Origin: Thalassobius sp049116315
Lineage (GTDB): Bacteria > Pseudomonadota > Alphaproteobacteria > Rhodobacterales > Rhodobacteraceae
Direction: 5' to 3'
NCBI GenBank assembly: GCA_049116315.1
Contig: JAGDZD010000004.1
Span: forward strand, 62,001-126,000
DNA length: 64,000 nucleotides
The notes under the pieces: model-generated
What the model saw: the letters and a program-made list of their open reading frames with translations, nothing else
Told to the model about the DNA's origin: nothing
Database searches by the model: none
Made by a program: the position numbers and the translations under genes
In this document: one piece after another, positions 26,197 to 34,693 of the stretch
Position numbering within the stretch: the first letter of the stretch is position 1
Layout: each line of letters opens with the position of its first letter

Positions 26197-26781
26197 ATGG
26201 ATGGAGATTTCAGAGCAGAATTTGTCAGAGAACGTGGCGTGCTTAAACAGCATCCCGCATTGGTTCTAAACGCGGATTACCGACCGCTCTCTTATTATCC
26301 TCTGTCCTTATGGCCCTGGCAAGAAGCGGTCAAAGCCGTCTGGTTAGACCGGGTCGATATCGTTGCCGAATATGATCAAGAGGTACGCAGCCCCAGCACC
26401 CGAATACGGATCCCTTCGGTTGTGGTCCTCAAAGATTTTGTCAAACCTCAAAAGCGCGTGGCCTTCACGCGCTTTAATTTGTTTTTGAGGGATGAATTTT
26501 CCTGTCAGTACTGCGGCGGACGCGGAGATCTGACGTTTGATCATGTGGTGCCACGCGCCGCGGGCGGCATCACCAGTTGGGAAAACGTCGTGGCGGCGTG
26601 CTCGCCGTGCAATCTGCGCAAAGGCTCGCGCAGCCTGCGCCAGATGGGCATGCAGCTGCGCAAACCTCCACGGCGCCCCACATCCGATCAGCTGCGCAAC
26701 ACGGGGCGGAAATTCCCGCCCAATCATTTGCACGACAGCTGGTTGGATTACCTGTACTGGGACGCCGAGCTAGAGGCCTGA
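26197..26781 (+). CDS. HNH endonuclease family protein
   Basis: A 194-residue protein with a C-terminal HNH nuclease domain: CQYCGGRGDLTFDHVVPRAAGG (about 107-128), then WENVVAACSPCNLRKGSRS. The two CxxC pairs bind a structural zinc, and the DH of FDHVVP is catalytic. The N-terminal part (HPALVLNADYRPLSYYPLSLWPWQEA) is found in a widespread bacterial HNH family of unclear role. No methylase or phage gene adjoins, so restriction is unlikely. It ends in a hairpin that overlaps the stop codon. Confidence 0.9.
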   Translation: MDGDFRAEFVRERGVLKQHPALVLNADYRPLSYYPLSLWPWQEAVKAVWLDRVDIVAEYDQEVRSPSTRIRIPSVVVLKDFVKPQKRVAFTRFNLFLRDEFSCQYCGGRGDLTFDHVVPRAAGGITSWENVVAACSPCNLRKGSRSLRQMGMQLRKPPRRPTSDQLRNTGRKFPPNHLHDSWLDYLYWDAELEA

Positions 26782-26796
26782 CACCGGCCTCTGTTT
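26772..26796 (+). terminator. terminator overlapping the HNH stop codon
   Basis: AGAGGCC (26772-26778), loop TGACACC, GGCCTCT (26786-26792), then GTTT. The stop codon lies in the loop. Confidence 0.65.
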
Positions 26797-26813
26797 GCAC
26801 TTGTTGGTCTGGC

Positions 26814-27134
26814 TTAGCCGTGCTGTTCCAGCGTTACGTGAAAGTCCATTTCGGCGTTTTCGTCAAAACCAGTCAGATCCATCACCGAAAAGAACGCCGC
26901 ACATGCGGGAGATTCCATTTCGCGGGCAATGACGTCTTTGGCGTCGTCTTTGGATTTGAACTGAACGATGTCCAGATAGGTGCCATCGGGATTGCGCACC
27001 AGCTCACGGCGCAGAATGCCCGCTTCCTTGCCTGCAAAATCTTTTTGGAACTGGGCAGAGGCGGCCAGAAGGTCTGCTTCGGTTTTGCCGGGGGCCAGTT
27101 TGATCGGAGCCAATACGGTTACAGGTGACGACAT
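26814..27134 (-). CDS. small ABM-like (antibiotic-biosynthesis-monooxygenase fold) hypothetical protein
   Basis: A 106-residue soluble protein. Its opening (MSSPVTVLAPIKLAPGKTEADLL) and the central TYLDIVQFKSKDDAKD suggest a ferredoxin-like dimeric alpha/beta-barrel fold as in ABM or EthD proteins. No catalytic motif can be assigned. It is divergent from the WYL regulator with 71 bp between, containing tandem TAGGNCATA repeats. It is therefore a likely target of that regulator. Confidence 0.6.
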   Translation of the reverse strand: MSSPVTVLAPIKLAPGKTEADLLAASAQFQKDFAGKEAGILRRELVRNPDGTYLDIVQFKSKDDAKDVIAREMESPACAAFFSVMDLTGFDENAEMDFHVTLEQHG

Positions 27135-27178
27135 GATTCTTTCCTTTTTGAAGTTGTCGCCCGACAGATATCGACGAA

Positions 27179-27197
27179 TAGGACATAATAGGTCATA
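27179..27197. promoter_or_regulatory. tandem direct repeat TAGGNCATA between divergent genes
   Basis: TAGGACATA (27179-27187) and TAGGTCATA (27189-27197) are ten bases apart, about one helical turn. They lie in the 71-bp divergent promoter of the ABM-like gene and the WYL regulator, a likely operator position. Confidence 0.4.
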
Positions 27198-27205
27198 TTT
27201 GTGCC

Positions 27206-27937
27206 ATGGGACGAAACTCTGCTCAGGATCAAATGAAACGGCTCGAAGATTTGGCTGTTCGGCTGCGCGAGGGGCAGCACTTTACGGTCGCTGAGGTGGC
27301 AAAGGAGTTTGCGGTCAGCCCGCGCACCATCAGCCGAGACATCCAAATTCTGCGTGACCGAGGCCTGCCTATCGAGGCGGATCGTGGGCGGGGCGGTGGC
27401 ATTCGTCTGGACCGCCACTGGGGGTTAGAGCGGGTGAGCTTTAGCTATTCAGAAGCGGTGGACCTATTGGTCAGCCTGTCGATTGCAGAACAGATGAAAT
27501 CCCCGTTCTTTATGGCGCGTCTGGAACCGATCCGTCGCAAGTTGATGGCGTCTTTTTCCGCCATCACCCGGACCCGCGTGGTCGATCTGAAAAAGCGGAT
27601 TTTGATTGGTGGCACGGCCTCGGTGCAGGTGCAGGCGGCCTTTGAGGCGCATGATCCGGCGGTGGTTGAGGCATTGCATCAGGGATTTGTGCAAATGCGC
27701 CAGCTAGAGCTGCGCTATCGGTCTGAAAGCGGCGCAGTGACCACACGCCGGATTTGGCCGCATTACCTGCTGTTGAACTATCCGATTTGGTATGTGCTGG
27801 CGTGGGATGAGCTGCGACAGGATCAACGGACGTTTCGGGTGGATCGCATCTTAGAGATCGAGGTGCTGCGCGACAGTTTTGAGCTGTGCCCAGTGTCGCG
27901 GTTTGAACATGCATTGGCAGAGGCTGAAATCAAATAG
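27206..27937 (+). CDS. HTH-WYL transcriptional regulator
   Basis: A 243-residue regulator. The N-terminal winged helix-turn-helix (about 10-60) has FTVAEVAKEFAVSPRTISRDI, of the DeoR/HTH_11 type. The C-terminal WYL-like domain (about 130-235) has RQLELRYRSESGAVTTR and LNYPIWYVLAWDELRQDQRTFRVDRI. WYL domains sense ligands such as nucleotides. It is divergent from the ABM-like gene and probably regulates it and itself through the tandem repeats between them. Confidence 0.88.
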   Translation: MGRNSAQDQMKRLEDLAVRLREGQHFTVAEVAKEFAVSPRTISRDIQILRDRGLPIEADRGRGGGIRLDRHWGLERVSFSYSEAVDLLVSLSIAEQMKSPFFMARLEPIRRKLMASFSAITRTRVVDLKKRILIGGTASVQVQAAFEAHDPAVVEALHQGFVQMRQLELRYRSESGAVTTRRIWPHYLLLNYPIWYVLAWDELRQDQRTFRVDRILEIEVLRDSFELCPVSRFEHALAEAEIK

Positions 27938-27989
27938 CGCGCTTTACTGGGGCAGGGCGCGTATGCTCCTCTGCGCTTGTCGCGGTCAC

Positions 27990-28016
27990 AAAAAAAGCGC
28001 CCCAACGGGACGCTTT
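27990..28016 (-). terminator. Rho-independent terminator of the bactofilin transcript
   Basis: On the minus strand AAAGCGTCCC (28016-28007) pairs with GGGGCGCTTT (28003-27994) with one G-U, followed by a run of T (from 27996 down to 27990). Confidence 0.88.
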
Positions 28017-28040
28017 GATGTCTTAGCTTTGTCGGCCACT

Positions 28041-28514
28041 TTAGCCTTTGGGCGCAGGGGCTGCTTTCTTGCCGCCCGACAGCGGATCGTCTTGACGCTG
28101 AACAGAGCCTTCGAAGTGGGCGCCGCTTTCGATTGCGATGGTCTTGTGGATGATGTCACCCTCAACACGTGCAGTCGATGTCAGGCGCACTTTCAAGCCA
28201 CGCACACGGCCCACAATGCGGCCGTTGATCACAACATCATCAGCGACAACTTCGCCTTTGATGGTTGCGGTCTCACCAATGGTCAGCAGGTGGGCGCGAA
28301 TGTCGCCTTCCACGGTGCCTTCGACCTGAATGTCGCCAGTTGTCTTCATGTTGCCTGTGACGTGAAGGTCAGCAGACAAAACAGACGCAGGCGGCTTTGC
28401 TTTTGGCGGAGTTGCTTTGAAATCTTGTTTTGGTGCAGGAGCATCGGGCATAGCAGGTTTCGCTGTGTCGGAGGCCTTAGGGCCTGGTTCGTTAATTTTA
28501 CTCTTAGAAAACAT
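28041..28514 (-). CDS. bactofilin
   Basis: Polymer-forming cytoskeletal protein of the bactofilin family. A disordered, Pro/Lys/Ala-rich N-terminus (1-43) precedes the right-handed beta-helix (about 44-130), seen as short repeats such as GDIQVEGTVEGDIRAHLLTIG and ADDVVINGRIVGRV, and a basic C-terminal tail ends the protein. Bactofilins scaffold cell-wall enzymes. Its start lies 11 bases inside the end of the M23 peptidase gene, so the two are translationally coupled. Length 157 is normal. Confidence 0.95.
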   Translation of the reverse strand: MFSKSKINEPGPKASDTAKPAMPDAPAPKQDFKATPPKAKPPASVLSADLHVTGNMKTTGDIQVEGTVEGDIRAHLLTIGETATIKGEVVADDVVINGRIVGRVRGLKVRLTSTARVEGDIIHKTIAIESGAHFEGSVQRQDDPLSGGKKAAPAPKG

Positions 28515-29829
28515 CGTTTGAAGCCTTGATGTAGATCATGGGATTGACGGCCTGGCCGCCGACGCGCACTTCATAGTGTAGATGAGTGCCGGTAGAACGT
28601 CCGGAGTTTCCCATATCACCGATACGTTCCCCGCGCGAGACCCTTTGTCCGACCTTCACGCGAATTTTTGACAAGTGAGCGTATCTTGTCTCAATTCCGA
28701 ACTCATGTTGGATCTTGATCAAGCGGCCATAGCCCGAAGACCAACCCGCGTGAACAATCACACCATCCGCTGTCGAATAGATCGCGGTGCCGGAGGGGCC
28801 GGCAAAATCGGTGCCTTTGTGCAGGCGGCGTCCGCCTGTCTTAGGATCGCGGCGCATACCGAAACCGCTGGTATAGCGAACGGCGTCTTTGACCGGCTTC
28901 GCAAAGGGCGCCTTGGTGGCGGCAATGCGATAAAGGTTCAGCAGGTCCATTTGGTTGAGCAAGCGATTGGCTCGCAGCTCATCCGGTCCGGGCTCTTCGC
29001 CACGTGTCGAGAAGGACAGCGGGGTCAAGGGACCACCTTGGCCGGAGTAGGTGCTGCGCACCTGTCCGATCAACGTATCTGTATTCAGGCCAGCGGCGCT
29101 GAACATCTTATTCAATGGCGCAACCGAGATTGTCATCGCATCTTCAAGCTGGCGGAAGATCTGGTCGTTCTGGTCTTCCATCAACTTGATCTGGAAGGCC
29201 AGTTCATCCGCTTCGCCAAGCGCATGCTGCGCGTCGGTCAGGATTTGGTCGCGTTCTTGGGCGGTGTCTGACAGGGCAGAGACCAAGAAATCAAAGGTTT
29301 CGTCATCCGAAATGGTCTGACCATTTGCAGGCGCAGAGCTGGCGTCTGCGCTCAGCGCGGCCACTTCGCTGCGGGCTGCGTCACGTTCTTTCAGCGTGTC
29401 GCGCAGATTAGACTGAATAACCTCGATCCCGGTTTCCAGTTCGCGCCGGGCTGTTTCAGAGGACAACAGCTCGGTCTGCATTTGCGAGATCTGTTCCAGC
29501 GCCAGGTTAAAGCGCGACTGTGCCGCCATCGCCTCTTGGGCGCGTGTGTCGCGCTCGCTGGCCAAAAGGTTCAGCCGGTTTTCATATGTGCGTTGATCGC
29601 GTTTTGCCTGTTCGCGAAAATTGCCCGATCCGATGCTGTCCATCAGCAAAACGGCGGTGGCCACGATGGCCCAAGCCATAATCGAGGCCGAGCCTGCAAA
29701 GGCCACCAACTGTGTCACCGGACGCAGCCGTATAAACCGCGTGTCGCTGTCTGATCTCAAGAATAGTCGTCGCTCTGGAAACCATGGCTCCAGCAACGCA
29801 TCGATACGTGATGCAAGACGTGTCTTCAC
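28504..29829 (-). CDS. M23/LytM-domain peptidoglycan peptidase, membrane-anchored
   Basis: A 441-residue protein. A cytoplasmic basic N-terminus (1-35) precedes a membrane helix (about 40-65), then a long periplasmic coiled coil (about 75-240) and a C-terminal M23 domain. The M23 zinc motifs are RLHKGTDFAG and HLHYEVRVGG, so the active site is intact. The topology and the overlapping bactofilin gene match the LmdC-type bactofilin-hydrolase pairs reported in Hyphomonas and relatives (from memory). It probably cleaves peptidoglycan cross-links at sites marked by bactofilin. Confidence 0.92.
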   Translation of the reverse strand: MKTRLASRIDALLEPWFPERRLFLRSDSDTRFIRLRPVTQLVAFAGSASIMAWAIVATAVLLMDSIGSGNFREQAKRDQRTYENRLNLLASERDTRAQEAMAAQSRFNLALEQISQMQTELLSSETARRELETGIEVIQSNLRDTLKERDAARSEVAALSADASSAPANGQTISDDETFDFLVSALSDTAQERDQILTDAQHALGEADELAFQIKLMEDQNDQIFRQLEDAMTISVAPLNKMFSAAGLNTDTLIGQVRSTYSGQGGPLTPLSFSTRGEEPGPDELRANRLLNQMDLLNLYRIAATKAPFAKPVKDAVRYTSGFGMRRDPKTGGRRLHKGTDFAGPSGTAIYSTADGVIVHAGWSSGYGRLIKIQHEFGIETRYAHLSKIRVKVGQRVSRGERIGDMGNSGRSTGTHLHYEVRVGGQAVNPMIYIKASNDVF

Positions 29830-29934
29830 CCGTCAGTCCCCTACTTTCCGTCCCCATTCGTCAGTGGCGCACTCTTGTGGCGCGTCCACCGAAAAGGTTT
29901 TTAACAGAGCTTGACCTATAAGCAACAATTTTAA

Positions 29935-29946
29935 CGAATCGATTCG
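29935..29946. promoter_or_regulatory. perfect palindrome containing two GANTC sites before the M23 gene
   Basis: CGAATCGATTCG is a 12-base palindrome made of adjacent GAATC and GATTC, both GANTC sites for the alphaproteobacterial CcrM methylase. It lies about 105 bp upstream of the M23-bactofilin start. The rest of the 180-bp gap (29830-30009) shows no gene. Confidence 0.4.
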
Positions 29947-30009
29947 CTCTGACGGGTGCATTTCCGCCTAAGTGGCGAAAACTTGCCTATTTTCGACTAT
30001 TTAGCAGGA

Positions 30010-30837
30010 TTAGGACTGTTTTTTGACAGCATGCTGATCCGCCAGTGGCCAATAGAAATCCGGCGGCAGACCCGCTTCAGCGCGCTTTTCTTCGTTGAAA
30101 GGCGGCTTGAGAGCCCCATGAAAATATGTGCGCACGAGGTCGTGAAACACCGCCTTGGGATCCAGATCATGGCGTCCACACAGAAAGTGGAACCACTTGG
30201 ATCCATAGGCCACATGACCAACCTCTTCCGCATAGATCACTTCCATGGCTTCGACAGCGCCGGTCTCTTTGGCGTTTTCGAAGATCTTGATCATGCCCGG
30301 CGTCACGTCCAATCCGCGCGCCTCTAAGACCATGGGCACTACGGCCAAACGGCCCATCAGATCCTCGGCGGTGTCTTCGGCAGCGCGCCACATGCCCGCA
30401 TGTGCGGCAAGGGCTCCGTAGTGGCTGTCCATCGCTTCAAGGCAGTCGCATATCAGATTGAAATGCTTGGATTCTTCATCCGCGCATTTGACCCAATCAT
30501 CGTAAAACCCCATTGGCATCGGCACATGTCCAAACCGGGCAATGATGTCCCAATGCAAATCCACAGCATTCAATTCGATATGGGCCACAGCATGCAGCAG
30601 GGCGATCCGCCCGGCCGGGCTGCCGGGGCGACGGCGGGGCACATCCCGAGGGTCCAGCAGCTCTGGCTTCTCAGGGCGAGCTGGGCGCAAGGGTGGCGTG
30701 CCAGTGCCCACTGCGATCTCTGTTCCTGCCTCGCGTGCGGCAAACCATTCTGCGGCGTATTTGTGGGACAGGGCGGTTTTGGCGCGGCCATCTGCGGTGT
30801 TGAGAACCTCGATGGCCATGTCGGTCAGCGTTTTCAT
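30010..30837 (-). CDS. DUF455 ferritin-like protein
   Basis: A 275-residue four-helix-bundle protein. Glu/His-rich motifs HIELNAVDLHWD, DEESKHFNLI and YAEEVGHVAYGSKW fit a ferritin-like di-metal site of the DUF455 family, which resembles MiaE (tRNA hydroxylase) and related diiron enzymes. The activity is not established. Its ATG (30837) overlaps the bcp stop by four bases, so it is coupled to the peroxiredoxin; together they may respond to oxidative stress. Confidence 0.85.
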   Translation of the reverse strand: MKTLTDMAIEVLNTADGRAKTALSHKYAAEWFAAREAGTEIAVGTGTPPLRPARPEKPELLDPRDVPRRRPGSPAGRIALLHAVAHIELNAVDLHWDIIARFGHVPMPMGFYDDWVKCADEESKHFNLICDCLEAMDSHYGALAAHAGMWRAAEDTAEDLMGRLAVVPMVLEARGLDVTPGMIKIFENAKETGAVEAMEVIYAEEVGHVAYGSKWFHFLCGRHDLDPKAVFHDLVRTYFHGALKPPFNEEKRAEAGLPPDFYWPLADQHAVKKQS

Positions 30838-31298
30838 GAGCCAAGCGCTTTCGCCGCTGCCAGAACCTCTTGAACATGGTTGGGCACTTTCACCTTGCGC
30901 CATTCTTGCGCGATGTTGCCCTCTGCATCGATCAAGAAGGTCGAGCGCACAATCCCCCAAAAGGTCTTGCCGTACATCGATTTTTCTTTCCACACGCCAT
31001 AGTCTTCACAGACAGTTGTTTCCGCGTCAGACAGCAAGGCGATGCCGAGGTCCTGCTTGGTGCGGAACTTTTCGTGGCTGGCAATCGTGTCTTTGGAAAC
31101 GCCAAAGACTTTGACGCCAAGATCCTGAAATTCCTTTTGAAATTCGGTAAACTCTTTGGCCTCGCGGGTGCAACCAGACGTGTTGTCGCGTGGATAAAAG
31201 AACAAAACCACCGGCGCCGGGCGCAGGGCTGACAGGGTGACCGGGTCACCCCCATCCTGTGGCAGGGTGAAATCTGGGGCTGGGGTGAGATCGGTCAC
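30834..31298 (-). CDS. bcp: peroxiredoxin of the Bcp/PrxQ type
   Basis: Thiol peroxidase reducing hydrogen peroxide and lipid hydroperoxides. The peroxidatic cysteine lies in PRDNTSGCTREAKEF (about residue 45); the usual PrxQ resolving cysteine five residues later is missing (replaced in the AKEF segment), so a 1-Cys or other-resolver mechanism is possible. A cysteine occurs later, in TTVCEDYGVW. GTG 31298 is the start: GAGGA lies seven bases before it, and the frame upstream has no ribosome site. Length 154 is normal. It overlaps the ferritin-like gene. Confidence 0.93.
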   Translation of the reverse strand: MTDLTPAPDFTLPQDGGDPVTLSALRPAPVVLFFYPRDNTSGCTREAKEFTEFQKEFQDLGVKVFGVSKDTIASHEKFRTKQDLGIALLSDAETTVCEDYGVWKEKSMYGKTFWGIVRSTFLIDAEGNIAQEWRKVKVPNHVQEVLAAAKALGS

Positions 31299-31402
31299 TG
31301 TTAATCCTCGTCCGTCGGTTTTATGATTGGCGTTAGTAATAGCGTGACAGGGCAAAGAATAAACCCATTGCGCGCACAGGCAGCACAGCAGGAGCGTTGG
31401 GG

Positions 31403-34400
31403 ATGGACCCAGCCGAGGACGACCAAACACCAACGCCGACCAAACGCCGTGGGCTTCGCATCGCCCTCTGGGCGCTTGGCGTGGTGACGGTATTGGTGCT
31501 GGGATTGGCTTGGGTGGTCTATTCATCGATCGGGCGCACCCTGCAGGCGCCGCCTTGGCTGCACACACAATTGCAATCGCGATTGACCCAGATGGTGCCG
31601 GACGCCGATGTGCGGTTTGGGGCCATCACCTTGGTGGTCGAAAGCAACGGTCGCCCCCGGATCAGCCTGCGCGACGTTGAGTTTGCCCAGCCCGGTGGCC
31701 CGGTTGTTCTTGCGGTTTCTGATCTTGAGGCTGGTTTTGCGCCCGGGCCTTTGTTGCAAGGCAAGATGCGCTTGGGTCGTGTGCGGGTGTCTGGGGCAGA
31801 AATCTTGGTGCGCCAGCGCAAAGACGGCTCGTTTGATTTGGCCTTTGGGGCCAGCCTGCCCGAAGTAGAGCAAGCCGCCAGCCTCAGCGAAATCATCGGA
31901 GAGTTGGATGACCTGTTGCTGAGCGACGAATTGATCGAGTTGGATCAGATCGAAGCGGATGCGTTGATTGTGCGCTACGAAGACCTGCGGGCAGGGCGCG
32001 CATGGACGATTGATGGCGGTCGGCTGCGGCTTGAGCGGGGGGAGGAAACCTTGCAAATCAGCGGCGACTTGGCGCTGCTGGGGGGCTATGACTATGTGAC
32101 CACAGTGGCACTGAGCTTCGAAAGCGAAATCGGGTCGAATGCGGCGCAGTTTGGCATGAACTTCGAAGACATGGCCGCGCAGGATATCGCGGTGCAAAGC
32201 GCGGCGGTTGCGTGGCTTGACGTGTTGCGGGCGCCTATTTCGGGCGCATTGCGCGGCTCGGTGGATGAAATCGGAGCGTTTGGCCCAATCAGCGGCACCT
32301 TGCAGATCGCAGCGGGTGTGGTGCAACCAACGCCGGAAACCAAGCCAGTGCCGTTTAAATCGGCACGCAGCTATTTCACCTTTGAACCGGACACGCAGAC
32401 CCTGCAATTTGACGAATTGTCGGTGGTCAGCAAATGGATCACTGGCCGCGCCGAAGGCAAAGCGGTGTTGCAGGGGGCCCCCGGCAGCACCCCCGAGGCC
32501 TTCTTGGGCCAGTTCACTGTGCAGGATCTGACCGCCGCCCCCGAAGGGGTGATGGACATCGATGTGACCTTGGATCGGGCGCAGATGAGTTTTCGGATGG
32601 GGCTGGACCCGTTTACGCTGACCGTTGGCGAGTTGGTGCTGGAAGAGCGGGGACAGTTGATCAATGTCAGCGGCGAAGCTGTGGCCGACCCCGAAGGGTG
32701 GCGTCTGTCAGCCAAGGCGCAATCAGCGGCGTTGGATCCAGAGGTGGTTTTGGACCTGTGGCCCGAAGATCTTAAGGCCAAGACCCGGCTTTGGGTCAGT
32801 GAAAATGTCCACGCCATCTCTTTGCGCAACGCGCAACTGGCCTATCGCAACAGCCCCGGCCAAGAACCAGACCTTTATGCGGGGTTTGAGTTTGAAGACG
32901 CCAATCTGACCTTTGCCCGCAATATGCCGCCGATCCAAGACGGTGCAGGGCACGCAGCACTACACGGGCAACGCTTTGTCGCCACCGCGGATCGCGGTAA
33001 GGTGCATGCGCCACAGGGCGGGCAGGTTGATATCACCGGCACCACCTTCATTGTGCCTGATGTCAGAATTAAGCCTGCGCCTGCCGAAGTCCGGCTGCGC
33101 GCCGAAGGGGCCATCACGGCGGCGCTGTCTTTGCTGGATCAAAAGCCGCTGAACCTGATGGGCAAAGCCGGGCGACCGGTGGATTTGGCAGATGGGCGGG
33201 TGCGGGCGCAGGGCGTTTTGAATATGCCATTGCAGAAAAAACTGCCGCCCGAACGGGTGCTGTTTGATGTGACGGCCTCTTTGCGTGACGTTTACAGCAA
33301 TAAGCTGGTGCCGGGGCGCGAATTGCGCGCGCCGCAATTGGCGCTGAACGCCACCAACGAGATGCTGCAAATTCGCGGCAATGGGTCAATTGGCCAAGCT
33401 CGGTTTCACGCTCTGTTCGAGGATGATCTAAGCAAGGAAGATCGCGGAAAATCCAAAGTCTATGCCGATGTAGCGCTGAACCAAGCCTTTCTGGATGAAT
33501 TCAATATCGCGCTGCCGCGCGGCAGTGTCGCGGGCGAGGGCAAGGGCGCATTTGAGCTGGCCCTAGTTCAAGGACAGGCGCCCAAGTTCAATCTGACCTC
33601 TGATCTGGCGGGATTGTCGCTTAGGCTGGGGGCTTTGGGCTGGTCCAAATCTGCGAACCGCACCGGGGCTTTGACCATCAGCGGTGCGCTCAGCACGCCG
33701 CCACAAATCGACAGTCTCGCCCTCAGCTCCGCTGGTCTAAACGCGCGCGGCTCTGTGACGCTCAAAGAGGACGGCCAGTTGGAAAGCCTGCGGTTTTCGC
33801 GGGTCCAGGCGGGCAATTGGTTGGATGCGCCCATTACGCTGCACGGGCAGGGCAAAGGCCGCGCCCCGAAGGTCGACATCAATGGGGGCACCGTGGATCT
33901 GCGCAACCTGCCCAAATTGGGTGGTGCCACAACCGGCAGCGGCGCGGGTAGCAAACAGGGCCTCAAGGTCAATTTGGATCGCCTGAGAGTGACCGAAAAG
34001 ATCAGTCTTGATGCCTTCAAAGGTACTTTCTCAACCTCGGGGGAATTGTCGGGGCAGTTTTCGGGCTTGGTCAATGGGGCCGCAGCGGTGACGGGGCAGG
34101 TGTCCCCGGTTGGCGGACGTAGCAGTTTTGAAGTTCGGGCCAAAGATGCTGGGGCTGTGTTGTCAGCCGCTGGCCTGTTGAACCGCGCCAAACAAGGTGA
34201 ATTGTTGCTCAGCATGATCCCCGTGGGCAACGCGGGACACTATGATGGCTATTTGACCATTTCCAACCTTAGGATCATCGAAATCCCGGCCTTGGCGGCG
34301 CTATTGCACGCGGTATCGATTGTTGGATTGCTGGAACAACTGGGGGGGCCGGGCATTCTGTTTTCCGAGATCGAGGCCAAGTTTCGTCTGAGCCCAGAGC

Positions 34401-34693
34401 AATTGGTCGTCCGATCCAGCAGCGCAGTTGGGGCGTCGATGGGGCTGTCATTGGATGGCGGCTATGAGTTGGCAACCAATCAGATGGATTTTCAGGGCGT
34501 TCTGTCGCCGCTCTATGCGTTGAACGGCATCGGCTCTTTGTTGACCCGCAAAGGTGAAGGCCTGTTGGGCTTTAATTTCCGACTAACCGGCGCCTCTTCT
34601 GATCCCAAAGTCCAAGTGAACCCATTGTCGATCTTTACACCGGGCATGTTCCGAGAGATATTCCGCCGCCCAGTTCCCAAGGTACGCCAATGA
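31403..34693 (+). CDS. large AsmA/YhdP-like (DUF3971) membrane-anchored protein
   Basis: A 1096-residue protein. A short cytoplasmic, basic N-terminus (KRRGLRIALW) and one membrane helix (about 15-40) anchor a very long periplasmic domain. This part resembles the DUF3971 and AsmA C-terminal regions of YhdP-type proteins, which form repeating beta-groove (RBG) bridges for phospholipid transport. The C-terminus has a conserved HDGYL-like block (GHYDGYLTISNLRI) and IPALAALLHAVSIVGLLEQL. ATG 31403 has GGAG eight bases upstream. It overlaps queA by four bases and is divergent from bcp. Confidence 0.88.
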   Translation: MDPAEDDQTPTPTKRRGLRIALWALGVVTVLVLGLAWVVYSSIGRTLQAPPWLHTQLQSRLTQMVPDADVRFGAITLVVESNGRPRISLRDVEFAQPGGPVVLAVSDLEAGFAPGPLLQGKMRLGRVRVSGAEILVRQRKDGSFDLAFGASLPEVEQAASLSEIIGELDDLLLSDELIELDQIEADALIVRYEDLRAGRAWTIDGGRLRLERGEETLQISGDLALLGGYDYVTTVALSFESEIGSNAAQFGMNFEDMAAQDIAVQSAAVAWLDVLRAPISGALRGSVDEIGAFGPISGTLQIAAGVVQPTPETKPVPFKSARSYFTFEPDTQTLQFDELSVVSKWITGRAEGKAVLQGAPGSTPEAFLGQFTVQDLTAAPEGVMDIDVTLDRAQMSFRMGLDPFTLTVGELVLEERGQLINVSGEAVADPEGWRLSAKAQSAALDPEVVLDLWPEDLKAKTRLWVSENVHAISLRNAQLAYRNSPGQEPDLYAGFEFEDANLTFARNMPPIQDGAGHAALHGQRFVATADRGKVHAPQGGQVDITGTTFIVPDVRIKPAPAEVRLRAEGAITAALSLLDQKPLNLMGKAGRPVDLADGRVRAQGVLNMPLQKKLPPERVLFDVTASLRDVYSNKLVPGRELRAPQLALNATNEMLQIRGNGSIGQARFHALFEDDLSKEDRGKSKVYADVALNQAFLDEFNIALPRGSVAGEGKGAFELALVQGQAPKFNLTSDLAGLSLRLGALGWSKSANRTGALTISGALSTPPQIDSLALSSAGLNARGSVTLKEDGQLESLRFSRVQAGNWLDAPITLHGQGKGRAPKVDINGGTVDLRNLPKLGGATTGSGAGSKQGLKVNLDRLRVTEKISLDAFKGTFSTSGELSGQFSGLVNGAAAVTGQVSPVGGRSSFEVRAKDAGAVLSAAGLLNRAKQGELLLSMIPVGNAGHYDGYLTISNLRIIEIPALAALLHAVSIVGLLEQLGGPGILFSEIEAKFRLSPEQLVVRSSSAVGASMGLSLDGGYELATNQMDFQGVLSPLYALNGIGSLLTRKGEGLLGFNFRLTGASSDPKVQVNPLSIFTPGMFREIFRRPVPKVRQ

